A DNA stretch of 64,000 bases from Pempheris klunzingeri (taxonomy: Eukaryota > Chordata > Actinopteri > Acropomatiformes > Pempheridae), in contig NC_092027.1 in NCBI RefSeq assembly GCF_042242105.1, positions 5,430,006 to 5,494,005 of the forward strand. Reading direction: 5' to 3'. The position numbers were made by a program, and so were the translations under genes. Positions 1 through 13,700 of the stretch are shown one piece after another. The notes beneath the pieces were generated by a model, which worked only from the letters and a program-made list of their open reading frames with translations, was not told where the DNA came from and did no database searches. The stretch's first letter is position 1. Each line of letters begins with the position of its first letter.

Positions 1-150
1 CATGGTTTCAGCTTCTCAAATGTGAGGACTTGCTCCTTTTCCTTTACGTTATTTTGATCATGTATTTTTGACAATATGTAGGTCTGGACTGTTGCTTGGA
101 TGAACGAGCATTATGAAGGTGTCACTTTGGGCTGTGGGTGACTGTGACGG
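1..150. repeat. Dispersed teleost repeat, TTAATC-rich family, partial copy at the window edge
   Basis: TTCAGCTTCTCAAATGTGAG, GACTTGCTCCTTTTCCTTTA and GTCACTTTGGGCTGTGG are the central part of the family also seen at 8395, 47345, 53325 and 63190. The copy is cut by the window start. Confidence 0.55.
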
Positions 151-967
151 CATTTCTGACCATTACACACAAACCAGACAATCAGTAGATTAACAGAGAA
201 GATAATCCGCAGATTCATCCATAATGAAAATAATCATTAGTTTAAGTCAGATACAAAATAGAGATTCACTTTAACCGACTACAACAGCAAATCCTGCTTT
301 TATATTATTGCATGAGGAGTAATGAATACAACAGTATAACACTCACATGGGACATTTCTCTGCACCGAGTACTTTTACTTTTAATACTTCAAGTCTATTT
401 TCCTGATTAAACATACATACTTTTATTCAAGTAACGTTTTCAATGCAGGTTTTTTCTTTTAACAGAGTATTTTTACAGGATGGTATTTTATTTAAAGAAA
501 GGATCTGAATACTTTCTCCACTGCTGATTAAAAAAAAGCAGCATCAGGAAAGTGAAGTAAAGGTTTATGTTGTGTCTACGACCAAAATAAATGTTAAGGA
601 AAAAGCACTTAGATACCCCGCTGTCTGCAGATCTAGAGAGGACTGTCAGAGGGTTTTATTGTGCACTTCGGCTCCATACTAACCCGTCTGTGACAGTCCT
701 CAGTACAGTAAACCGTCTATGTGACAGCAGAGTGGACAGAGTGAGGGTTTAGAGGCAGGATGGGACTCAGCTAGTTTCTAAAAGCAGGTCTGTCTAAGCC
801 TCAGGTAGCTTTTCATTTTCAGTGCATCACAAGCTGAAATATTCTTGACAGAACTGGCTGCAGATGCATCAAAACATAATGCAGAGTGATGATTAAATAA
901 TGGGCTCTGAATCCTAGTTTCTGCTCTCTTAGAGCTTTGTTAGGTTTCCTTTTTGGTGTGTGTCTGA

Positions 968-2486
<1,519 letters not shown>

Positions 2487-3770
2487 CACAGGTACGTCGT
2501 GATTTCAAAGCCTTTTACATCATTTGCATTTCTCTTCAGAAACACTGAAGAAATGAAATGTACAAGTCTGGACATTGAACCTCAATACTAGTTTGGTCCA
2601 TACAGCAGCTCTGGGAATTTAAAACTGTCAAAGACCAAAAGCTGGCGCTGAATACTCACTCAGATTGATCATGCTCTACTTATTCTTGGATCAGTTCAGC
2701 CGTTTTCTGATTTGAATAATTATTTTGTCATGTCCATGCTGCACAGACTGTGTGCGCTCTTATGTGATGTATTCAAGAACTGTTGGACATTTAAGAAAAC
2801 GAGCTTATTTGCCAAGTCAGATAAGATAAATGTGTTAATTATACTCCTTAGTTTTTGTAGATTTAACAAAAGAGAAAGGATGTTTATTACTGAGCTTTAG
2901 AGGTGAGGCTCTTCCCTGTTTTTAGTCTTTATGCTAAGCTCAGCCAACAGGCTGCTGGCTTTGAATTTCCTCTAACTACTCCTCCCATGTCGGCCAGGTG
3001 TCTCTTGTAAAGGAGTACATATTTTCCTGGTTAGATGGAAAGTTAAATAAAATAATGTAAATATATTTAGGATGAGCAGCTGCTTGTTTTATGACAAAGT
3101 TTAACATTGAAGCGTCTGTTGTGAATAGTCACACTGTGTGTTTAGATTTCAGAGCTTTTAATGTTGCACTGATAAACAGGATTTTCTATAATCACAGCGG
3201 TTTTGAACGAGTGCCATTAAATCCATTAATACGTGTTGTCTTTCTCTTCAGGCTTCTTTCGTGGACTGAAAACATCCTTCCAACCTCTGACCTGCATGAA
3301 GACAACTTAGAGGGAAAACTCCTCTTCATCTCGAGTCTGTATTTTCCTTTTTCCCTGACAAAGATCTCACATGGATATGACACGCAAAGAGCGCATGGTA
3401 CCAGCACTGTATATAGTATTCTGTGCACAAAAGCATGTTCTGCACTTACATGAGAAACCATTATGCATTAATGAGCCACATTGTTAAAAGCATATACTGT
3501 ACATAACAGTATTTCTTTAAGTATACGTAATCGGACATTTATATAAAAACTAAGCGGTACTATGGCGGTCTGTCGGACTCCATGAGGCTGATTGTATAAG
3601 AGAGCTTTTTACTACATCATCACCGCCTAATGTATAATAACGAGACATATACGGTAAAGTTACTAAAATAGAATGTAATGGACTATGATAGACTGTCTCT
3701 CAAGTCGCTAGTTGTACATTCAATGAAATCTTAAGATGTACTAATAAAAATAAAAAAAACTGAAAAACTG
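2487..3770 (+). other. scn1b: Probable scn1b 3' UTR
   Basis: No coding signal follows the scn1b stop. A clear AATAAA lies at 3743-3748, followed by an A-rich run and a T/G-rich stretch, which would give a 3' UTR of about 1.3 kb. A piece near 2900-2960 (TCTTTATGCTAAGCTCAGCC) resembles the teleost dispersed repeat also seen at 4.04 and 57.5 kb. UTR extent is inferred. Confidence 0.5.
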
Positions 3771-5091
3771 CACATGATGGAGACGTCTTCTGTTGATGGT
3801 AATCACGTGCGTCACCTTAGCGATCTCTGCTGATTTGTCTGAGAAAGACTTTAGAGTTGCTGTTGATACAGAAATAATAACAATAGAGATAACTTAGAAT
3901 GATTTTATTTTAATTTATGTTGCTGAAGCAGTCAAGCTTTGTATTTTCAAATGAAAGAAAACTCTTCCAGAGAGCTCATTGGATTTACAGCACATCCTTT
4001 AGATCGTCTGTCCACTCAATCAAATCCCCACATTTAAAGGAATAGTTCAGCATTTAGGGGAATATGCTAATTTGATTTCTTTCCAAAAGATTCCGTGTAA
4101 AGATACCACCCTCATGTCTTTGTGTTAAAGTCATAATCTCAAAGGTTTTCATTTGAATAAATGTCTGTTAAGTCACAATCTGTCGCTGAATGAGTTGACA
4201 CAGCGGTGGCTGAGCCCACGGCCCACTGATGGAAGCCTCTGCTGTATTCTTTGGTTTCACAAACTGGGTGTCGAAGGCGACATTGATGGGAAAAAAAAAA
4301 AATCACAAGCAGCGTCCGTCACCCAGCAGCTGTTGGTCCATCAGAGACGGTGGGCGGAAGAGGCGTACTGTTCTGTCTGTTCTCTGCTAGCGTTGTGAGT
4401 AAACCGTTGCTATGGCCGAACAAAGAAAAGATCGAGTACGACATGATCAAACTTCATAAATAAGTGCAAATCCAAAGAAAAAAGTCAAAACTGTCAGTGA
4501 GGATCCCAGTAGAGGTCTAAAAACACACCTGCAGTTACCGTTTATCGCCGTAAGAATGAAACAGAGATCTTTCAGATTCTTTAACACGTCGTATCTGGGT
4601 GTTTGCAAACAGAGAAGTAAAAACCATAATTTATGGTTTTAGAAGGACTTATGTTGTTTTAAATTTATCTATTCGCCCTCCGAATCTGTGCAGCATTTCC
4701 ATCTCTAGTATGGCTTGCCAGATACAATTAATGACTTAAGTACACATTTCTGTAGTACTATATCTGGCAGCCTCACTGTGATGACAAAGCTCTTGAAAAA
4801 TAACTGCGCCCAACTGTTTTTCACCCAGAAATAGTTGCAGGGCATTTTAATCTATAATGGATGAAAGAAATGAGGAACATGTTCATTTGTGGGTTTTAGA
4901 GACAGCATCAGACTATCTGTTTCTAGCTGTATTCATTCTAGTATTCCCCTTCAGATTACAGCTCCGTTATTATAGCGGACTTGAGGGTGGTATCGATCTT
5001 CTCAATCAATATTTCCCAAAATGTTCAGCTCTTCCTGTATGGACCAAATCCTTCCTGGGGTCACTGAAACCTCTCATCAAACTTACATCCC
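3771..5091. other. Intergenic spacer between the convergent 3' ends of scn1b and naxe
   Basis: No gene was recognised. The stretch holds a dispersed-repeat fragment (4037-4145), a poly-A run near 4290, and a small hairpin with 9-bp arms TGCCAGATA/TATCTGGCA (4716-4724 and 4761-4769). Its right part probably includes the naxe 3' UTR on the minus strand. Confidence 0.5.
4037..4145. repeat. Fragment of a teleost dispersed repeat
   Basis: The text AAAGGAATAGTTCAGCATTT, then GGGAATATGCTAATTTG and a later CTCATGTCTTTGTGTTAAAG, matches a very common fish non-autonomous DNA-transposon family as I remember it. A second copy in reverse orientation lies at 57490-57700. The family name is not asserted. 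Confidence 0.5.
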
Positions 5092-7984
5092 CTATAGCTG
5101 TAACACACAGTCTGTGCCAGGGTACTGAGGCAGGTGGAGCTGGTACTTCCTCTCTAGGCCTGGCGGCACAAATCGGCCTCCGAGGAAGTGGTATCGTCCT
5201 CTGAACAAGGTGGCAGACTTCTTGGGAGCAGTGAGAGAGATGAGCATGTCGGGCTGCAGTCCATCTGCACTGCCTTGCTCCACGTCCCAGCCTTTGAAAG
5301 ACAAACAAACAGGATATTAAACTTCAGTCCAGGCTTCCTCCTCTTCTTGTAACTGAATATGCACCGTAGATTACATATGGTTTGATCAAATAGTAGCACT
5401 ACTAGTCACCAAAATAACATAGGATTAGTTGTTTTGGGAGCAGAACACACATGCAAATTCAGTGATTAATCTTCTATATTGGTCACACACAGATAAATGA
5501 GAGAGATCATATTCAATACAATAATCTGACTCACCAAATAACTGATAATGGCCACATTTCATATCTTAGCCACCTGGATTTATACATTTTGTACACTTCT
5601 AAGTGTTTTTTCAGCATTTTGCCACTTACTAACTCTCATACTGTATAATTCAACAGTAAAGCCACTGACTTTACCCAGCTGAGCAGAGCGTGTTTAAATA
5701 ATGAGACAGGTTTAAAGTCTCAGAACAAACACTATGAGGCTGGACTTCATGTTTGCCTCTGGAGAAACTGGACATTATATTAAGCTAATTTTGTTAAATG
5801 ATCTTGGATGCATATCAAGCAAAGCAGTGGAGGAACACAGTATTGTGTAGAAATCTATTAGCTAGCACTTCAGAGGACTAGAATTCACCAACAAGGTAAG
5901 AAGTGCATTTTTCATTAGTGGAAATCCATATTCTTGTGCGAGAGCCGACCTGAGGGGATGTCGATGCTGGCTATGGGCACTGCCGTCTTCTTCAGCACGT
6001 CTAGGATGGATCCAAAGGGCTCTCGGACTGCCCCCTTGAAGCTGAAGCCGAAGATGGCGTCTATCACCAGGTTGTACGCCTCATCGATCACTGCAGCCTG
6101 AGAAATAGCATTTCACAGATGGTTTTTCCTTTAAGATTGCCTCAAAAGACCAACATCAGCATTTTACTGACACAAAGTGAATGTGTAAAAACTCAAAATG
6201 TTATAAATTGCACACAAGCAATTTGAAAATATCAGTAACGCCACAGATGAAGACCCTGCATCATTAGTAATCCATTATACTATTAGCTGTGTTGTTAGTT
6301 GTAATTAAAACCCTAATTACCCCACAGGGATAATTAGAGCTTCATCTAATCTAAAAGGTCGCCTCATTTAGCAACATCATAATGTGTAATACAGAAGTCG
6401 TATAGCTTGAGATAAAATGCAGACTCATAAATATTATACGCAAACCCACTGCAGACTATGCTGCTGCATAATTCATTAACACCAAACCTCAGGCATCTCA
6501 GTCAGGAAGGAGATCTCCATTTTCTGGCACTGTGTGGTCAGGCCCTGGAACAGAGGTTTGTTTGGCCTCTTCGGGTACAAAATGGTGGGCTCGTAACCCT
6601 GCAAGAGGACACACAAAGTGGTAGAAAGCATTCTTCATAGTCTGACAGCCACATAAGTCTGATAAAATAGCTGTGAAAGAACTCTATTAGATTGGTTCAA
6701 GGCTGCCGCTGAGGTTTTATGTCTCAAACACTGTCTGGTTTTCTGTTACTACTTCACTGTCTGAAGTCAGAGTGTCGCTGAATACACTAACGGAGGGTTA
6801 ACCAAGTTGGCCCTCACACTCACAAATCAAAGTACTGCGTTCAAAAAGTATAATCGGCAACTAAAATATTAGCATTAAAACATATTTCTATATTTCAAAA
6901 GAAGACAAAATAAAGCACCACTGTTTCACTTTTAATAAAACCAAATCAGTCTTTAAGGACTCAGTGCTTAAATACAGTGCTTGACCAAATGTAATTATTT
7001 ACTTTCCACCCCAGCTGCAGAGAATCTTACTGTCACACAAGTAAAGGACACTCACAAAGAGTTTAAGATGTCTGGCACAGACCAGGCCATCGCCCCCGTT
7101 GTTACCTGGTCCACAGATCACCAGCACAGAAGGTCTGGCCTTGACCAGGGAGGTAATCGGATACGCCTGCAGGAAAAACAACAGACGAAAAAAATAAAAA
7201 TCTATACAGCACTGCAACACAACCGGTATTGAACAAGGAAAAGAGGATTTTCTTTACAGCAGCTATTAAAGAGAAATGCTTCTAGTGATGCGGTGAGAAG
7301 ACGGAGAAATCTGATTATTCCCCTCTTCAGGCAGTAATCTGATTTAGACATATCCGTGTTCTGTAAATTCATAATGAGGTTTACTCGTAGCACTGCAAGA
7401 CTTAACGTAGAGAAACCAAGTACGTCTGATACCTAAAAGGTCTTTACGCTGTGAGCATGTGCTTTTAAAAACACACCAGTCCAGAGTTATGGCAATTAAG
7501 ATACTGCTTTAGAGGGTTTTTAGGGAAAAATGCAGCTCTACATTAAACATTATACACTATTTATTTATTGAACTATTTATTTCAAAATAAGAGCGCTGAC
7601 TGACGTCTCACCCTGGCGATGGCTGTGGCACAGCTGAGTCCAGCCAGCTCCATCAGCTGGTCCACACTGAAGCCGTACTCACTGAAGAGCTCCTCGTCAA
7701 TGTGTTGGGCCTCCTCCTGCCTGTGGAGCATCTACAGGTCAGTTTGGACAATCTACACACACATTAAGTCTGTAAATGGTTTTTTTACTGCTCTGAGCGC
7801 AAGATAGAAAACTCCACCCGAGATATTTGATGGTCTGGGCCATGGTGGATGCTGGTCTGCTGCTGAAACAGTCCTTCTTGTGGTTGTTAGCTGCAGCGGA
7901 CAGCGGACATGTCCCTGTCTGAGCGAGAACTGCCCTTGAGGTCACCAGGAAGCCGATCCCAAACAGAGCTCGCACCCTCAACAT
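5092..7984 (-). CDS. naxe: NAD(P)H-hydrate epimerase
   Basis: Six coding exons on the minus strand: 7818-7984 (start), 7612-7720, 7056-7166, 6488-6598, 5950-6097, 5092-5291 (stop TAG). All junctions are GT-AG and in phase, giving 281 residues (human NAXE 288). The enzyme epimerises R- to S-NADHX/NADPHX so that the dehydratase NAXD can repair the hydrated cofactor. Visible landmarks are an Arg-rich hydrophobic N-terminus suited to mitochondrial targeting ([20 protein letters not shown]), the substrate loop [20 protein letters not shown] at about 109-128, the segment [15 protein letters not shown] around the catalytic Asp (here [15 protein letters not shown]), [11 protein letters not shown], and the family-typical end [20 protein letters not shown]. 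An acceptor just upstream of the start codon (AG at 8003-8004) implies a non-coding first exon. No missing key residue was seen. Confidence 0.96.
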
Positions 7985-8394
7985 CCAGATGGATCCAAAG
8001 TCCTGGAACAGAAGAGACAGCAGTGATCTACCCTGAACTGAAGGAAGTCTGTCCCCACATCGATCCCATGATGTGATTAATGAGCTAATGGAAGTGTAAC
8101 TGTAAAGCCTACGTCAAAACAAGAAACAACAGCTCCACTGTTGATGAACACTTTCCCACTAATAAAAGCTCTGCTGCTCAGTCTGCTGACGCTGCCACCT
8201 CCCACAGCTGCTATATTGCTTTCACTGCTTGCTTGCATTTTTCTTCACTTCCTCCATCCACCTGCAGGCTCTGTACTCACAGTCCCTAAAAGGCTTCTGC
8301 ATCAATCATTCCTGCGCTTTCAACTTCTGCTCAGTATGATTTACAGGAAGAGATGAGTCGTATCAAGCAGGGCAGCAATTTATTACACTCATGT

Positions 8395-8840
8395 CTATTA
8401 ATCTGTTGATTGTTTTACTGATTAATGTATTAATCATTTCATTCATAAAGTGTCAGAAAATAATTCAAATGAACCGTTATGGTTTGCAAGAGTCCAAGTT
8501 TAAATTGTTTCATCTGAATTAATGCTGACAAGACCAGACGATCCATCAATGAATCAGTTTATAAAAACAGAATCACCAAACATTTGCTGGTTGTGACAAT
8601 TTGCTGCTTTTCCCTGTTTTATATTATTGTAAACTGATCTGACCTTTAGCTATTGGACTGCTGATCAGACAAAAAAAGTAACCTAAGGACATAACCTTGT
8701 GCTTTAGGATACCGTGATGGACATTTTAAACTTTTTTTCTAAACTTATTTTACAGCCTAATGAACTGATGATGAAAGCAACAGTTAGTCGACAGTCAGAA
8801 CTCCAAAACTATAACATTTACAATCACATAAAACAGAGAA
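8395..8840. repeat. Dispersed teleost repeat, TTAATC-rich family, copy 1
   Basis: Contains runs of TTAATC/GATTAAT, then CATTTGCTGGTTGTGACAAT and TTGCTGCTTTTCCCTGTTTT, the internal landmarks of a very common fish repeat whose full copies begin with GCTGCAACGATTAGTCGATT. Related pieces lie at 1-150, 47345-47560, 53325-53405 and 63190-63480. Boundaries are approximate; family assignment is from memory. Confidence 0.5.
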
Positions 8841-9374
8841 AAACACAGATTTTCACATTTAAGAAGCTGGAGCAGCAAATATTTGGTATTTTTAGTTAAC
8901 AAAGGACCAACCATCAAAATGTTTTAAATACCAATCAAGTCAGTGCTCATGTCATGTCTAAATTCAACATAAAAGATCATATTAATTAAGAAATCAGAAA
9001 ATAACACTGTTTGAAACCTAGTTTTACTTCAAAACATGCAGCTCTAATTAACATAAACGTGATTACTGTTAGCTACATTACTACTTTCACACAGCTCCAC
9101 CTGTATCACTTTACATGTAACACACTTTGTAACTTTAGCTGAAACCAGCTAACTGCCCTGAGAGAAACACAATTACATGAGTCGGGTGTGTTAATTAAAG
9201 AGCTGTATTGAGTTACAGTTTATGAACCATAGACTTAAAACACAGAAAGATCAAGATGTGTTTCAGCTACAGTCAACAATTTGCATTAAACTGATAGGAA
9301 ATGCTAGCTAACCTTCAGCATTTGCTAATGTTATGAGTTTTATTTGCATTACTTCGTGACAAAATGTTAATGAA
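8841..9374. other. naxe 5' intron, nothing recognised
   Basis: AT-rich sequence without coding signal or a clear element. It lies inside the presumed first intron of naxe. Confidence 0.4.
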
Positions 9375-9380
9375 ACTCAC

Positions 9381-9545
9381 CAAATGTTACCGAGCCGGTC
9401 TTTAAAAACAATTTAACATGCACGTGTGTCCTTTTAAACAATAAACAATGCAGCGACACAACTTACAGATCAATAACACACCGATAGCAGCCAGAAGATG
9501 TGCAGCGCCACTCGCGTCACAACAGTGTGAACCACTTCCGGGTTT
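9381..9545 (-). promoter_or_regulatory. naxe: Candidate naxe promoter and non-coding first exon
   Basis: The naxe start exon begins after an acceptor at 8003-8004, so transcription should start further upstream on the minus strand. A consensus donor (GTGAGT, complement of 9375-9380) closes a possible UTR exon whose last base is 9381. About 150 bases upstream on that strand is CCGGAAGTG (complement of 9533-9541), a canonical ETS-family core typical of TATA-less housekeeping promoters, followed by a GAA microsatellite. Exon and start site are inferred from sequence signals only. Confidence 0.45.
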
Positions 9546-9548
9546 GAA

Positions 9549-9569
9549 AAAGAAGAAGAAGAAGAAGAA
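9549..9569. repeat. Short (GAA)n microsatellite
   Basis: About seven GAA/AGA units in a row next to the proposed naxe promoter. Confidence 0.8.
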
Positions 9570-10699
9570 CACTGCTCTGGTTTCAAAATAAAAGCCTGAT
9601 CTTTGCACAGTACCTGAAGGGGTATGCTTTTATTGTGAAAATGGACAGCATTGGAAGAAGTATTTACATCTTGTACTCAAGTTGATGTTGAAATACTACA
9701 CTATAAAATAGCATAACTCTTTAATCTTAGAGAAAAAATCCTAATCTGTGAAGTAGATACAGCGGGCAGATGAATGTGGTGGAAAAAAAATACAAGTAAA
9801 GCACAAGTGCCTTGAAGGGGTGTTTAAGTATTTTAATGTGTAATAAGTAAGTGCGCTTCCTTATTTTAAATCAATGCCAGTTCATGAATACCTTATCAAC
9901 ATTAACCCCTCGAAAATATGGTATTGTTTACTGTGATCTCTGATTTCTCTTGTTTTTAATGAAGTGTGTTGATCTGAAGTTGAATGTTGATGGTTTAAAA
10001 TATACATTTCAAACACTTTCAAATATTGATTACTGTCAATATTATTATTAATATTACTGTCTGTTGTCGTTGATTTTTTAAGGACAGAGGACCATTTCTT
10101 CAAATTAATCTCAGTTAGACAGCCACAGTCGGTCTGTCAAATAGATCACACAATTACAATAGCCTGCCAATTATAATGTTTACATGTAGTGGTAAATCTG
10201 ACAAATACTGCAAGTACTGAGACGGCTGTCACTGCATTATTGCTGAACACAAGACAAATATGGCAGAACTGTAGAAACATGTTTATTGATATCAGCAAAA
10301 ATACAGAATATTCTATGGATCTGTTGCAAGGTCGGGGTAAATTTATTTGAACTCCCAAAGCAAATTTCATTCAAAATAAATGTACTTCTCAAAATAAGTG
10401 TTTTAAGCTGTTAAAAGTAACTGGTAGGTTCATATTTTACTGCTAAGTGGAAGGCTGGTAGAAATTTGTGATCCTTAAAGTCACCAATATAAACAAAAGT
10501 GGCTGTTTTAATCACTATCTAAACTCAAGAAAATATTTCATAAGCATGCCTATGTACATTATAAAAAAGCAGTATAAAGTTTTATTGCTTACAATACCTT
10601 GAAAAGGACACGAAGAGAACTAAATAACTAAAACTGGTGACTAAAGAACTGATAACTGAGAACTAGATGAGATGAAGTGGTTCAACATGGATCCAGGAT
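9570..10699. other. naxe-lmna spacer and probable lmna 3' UTR
   Basis: AT-rich, no open frame with coding character. The right part should hold the lmna 3' UTR (minus strand); several TTTATT motifs (AATAAA on the minus strand), for example near 10340 and 10580, could serve as its poly(A) signal. No choice among them is supported. Confidence 0.4.
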
Positions 10700-10735
10700 T
10701 CACATAATTGGACAGCTGTCCATTCTGGTTCCAGT
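10700..10735 (-). CDS. lmna: lmna last coding exon with farnesylation CaaX box
   Basis: This 36-base exon follows a CTTAG acceptor and reads [11 protein letters not shown] and stop TGA in the phase set by the upstream donor (CGCAAG, then GTGGGC). C-P-I-M is a CaaX motif with Met last, which directs farnesylation. It is too short for a gene finder to see alone and would be lost if exon 11 were simply read through. Confidence 0.88.
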   Translation of the reverse strand, partial: TGTRMDSCPIM

Positions 10736-13700
10736 CTAAGAGGAAAGATTGACAAATTTACGATCATCTCACACAAATCAATTCAAAATAAAGACAGAAA
10801 AAAGTGTCAATGAAACAACTTGGTCTTTAAAAGGTTTTAATAGGAAGCCATATATCAGCTGTGTGTGTGCCCACCTTGCGAGGAGTGCTGGTGCTGAGCA
10901 CGTAGGAGTGCGGCAGTAAACCCTCGGAGATGCCTCCACTGCGGAAGGAGCGGGAAGCTGAGGACACGGAGCAGTTGCTGGACTTGTCTGAAGGAAGTCC
11001 GCAGGAGCCGCAGACCACCGTCCGGCTCCGCAGGTTGTACTCGCTGTCCCCACAGGTGCTGTGAGCCACCTGCTGACACAGATTCAGCATTAATAGTAGA
11101 GCATTCAATAAGAACACACTCAAACCCTGCTAATATGTGTGTACTGTATAGAAATAACAATATATTCTCCAGTTTTAGCTTCTTAGATGAGTAGATTTGC
11201 TAAAAAAATATACAGTTTCCACTCTTTCAGACGGGTGTAGAAAATCCATAGAATGAGCAACATTTCATAACAGATTAACAGGTTGTTTATATGTTTTTGC
11301 ATCATGTCAGTGCACGTGGCAGCTTCTAACATTTACATTAATTTAGTTTAATAACAGGAACCTGCTCTATTGTCCTACCCCAAAGCACTGAGTGTTTAAA
11401 AGTGCATTTGGCCTCATCAACAAGGTGCAGGACCCCCAATGACACACTCCTCATTCGTTCATCATCTGTTTACCTGTGCAACATTCAGAGCAATATTTAA
11501 CTTATCTGTGTAATATGTTCATCTCTTACTGCTTATCTAGCTCTTACATTTAAAAAAAAAAAAACAGATATAAGGTACATTGTTCACTGTTTTCTCATAG
11601 TCTGTATGTTTCATACTTTTATATTTATGTTTGCTGATTATGCACCACTATGTAAAGGCAGACTTACATAGTGGCACAATAGTATTTAATAAACCTGATT
11701 CTGATTCTAAAATAGCTCATTTAATATCTCTGGGTTAATGTTCAGTGTTCTTACAGTGTCTTCAGGTCTAATTCAATACACTTCAGCTCAATGTATCTTT
11801 CTCTATCTGTGCATGTTATCAATATGATTTCTCTCACCATGTCATCATCCTCTTCTTCTAACTGTGTGCGGGTGACCTTCCTCATCGCCATTTCCTGGAG
11901 GAAATAGTATCATGGTGTTCATTTATTTATTCATGAATGCCAATTCTGACATGGAACTAGACAGACTGTGGCCAATAATCAAATATCATTATGAGCAGTT
12001 TGACTGCTAAATTCAAAACACCTCTCCGTTGGCGCTGATCAGAGTGGTCTGGAACATGTCTCCGGTTCCCCAAGAGGCCTGAGTCTTCCACACCAGGTCA
12101 GAGGGAGGATTGTGGGTTCCCCCAGCACCAGAGGCCCAGATCTGCCAACCGTGCAAAAGGTAGAGTCGGGTGAGGTGTCTGTAACTGTGTCTGTCTGATC
12201 TGTGATTCTGCTGAGTAAAGCAGCTGCTTACCGTGACCCTCTGACCGGCCTTCAAGGTGAATTTCATGGGGAACTTGAAGATGATGGGAGCACCAGATCC
12301 TACCTGCCGCTTCACCTGCCAGTTCCCCATATTCTGATCCTGGTGGTTGGATAAAATGTATTTTTTCAGATCCAGCAGGTAATATTCTCCCTCAGCAGAT
12401 GATCATTTGGTTTTGTAAAGATGTTTCAGGCAACTTTGTGCCTGTAGCTTCAAATGAGGGAGCAGATAATATTCAATTATCAAACCATTTCATTCATTCT
12501 CTCACCTCATCTGCTTTGTTGCTGAGTCTGACATATTTCCCATCCAGGTCCACCTCATCCACAGTGACCCGTCCGCTGGCCGAGGCCTGCTGGGTGATGC
12601 GGGTGCGGGCCACGGCTCCACCTGCAAAGCTCGAAGCCTCACTGTCGGTGTCGTTGGGGCGGCGCCTCTTGGCAGGAGAGCTCCGAGCGCTGTACTGGAC
12701 TGTTCGAGAGTGAGCTCCGGCGGTAGAGGAGCGACTCCCTGTCATTTTGGCAGGTGGGGGGCTGGGGGAGAGACGCAGCCTGCAGGGACAAACATGACAA
12801 TGTTGATTAAACAGGAGTAGAACAGCGGCAAGAGGCAGTGAAAGAGATATGACAGACAACTCTGTCAGAAATGACTATTCAGTTACTGTCAAACCCTAAT
12901 TTTATTAAATAAACTCCTTGTGATCCCGTGGCTGAGACTCACTGGCCTACGTACCTCTGCTCCTCTCCCTCCAGCAGCTTCCTGTAAGCACATATCTCCA
13001 TGTCCAGAGCCAGCTTGACGTCCAGGAGCTCCTGGTACTCATCCAGCTGCTGTTGCATTTGCTGCCTCATCTCGGCCATTTCTCGGTCTTTCTCCCCCAG
13101 CAGGCGACGTGTGGTGTCCCGCTCCCGAGACAGGGCGTCCTCCAGGTCCCTTATCTTGGCCTCGCGGGCCGCCAGCTGGATCAGACAGAAGAATCACACA
13201 GTTATTCAATTAGACAACTCTGAAAACACACCCTCAGAGGAACAAGAGGGGCCGATCGCATATGTCAATCCCTGCAGCAGTTGGACAACCGCTAACTGGG
13301 TGAAGATGAGGGCTATGGGACATTTTGGCCGCATAATGAGCTTTATACTGAATGTCAGTTTTGATAAGCTTAGCCTAAAGACAGTGAAAAATGTTTATTT
13401 GATCTCAGAGAATAAAAAACAATCCAATTAAAATGATGCTCCTTTATGCACTTCATGTAGAGTATACATTTTTAAATCAAATTAAACAGACATTATGTTT
13501 TGAATATAGAAACGAGGAGAACGTCACACAATGCATCTTCCCTTGTGCTGTAAATCTATAGAGGCGAATGTTTATAACGATAAGCATTAATCATACATGC
13601 ATCTTGCATAAGATCCTGAACGTGATCTGTGTGTGATCTGCTCATGTCGGATCACCTGTTTCTGCAGCTGGCTGAGCTGAGAGGACGCAGACTCCAGTCG

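Noticed and set aside
4716-4769. Hairpin considered as a microRNA precursor
   Set aside because: Only 9 paired bases at the base of the stem with poor pairing inside; no known microRNA seed recognised.
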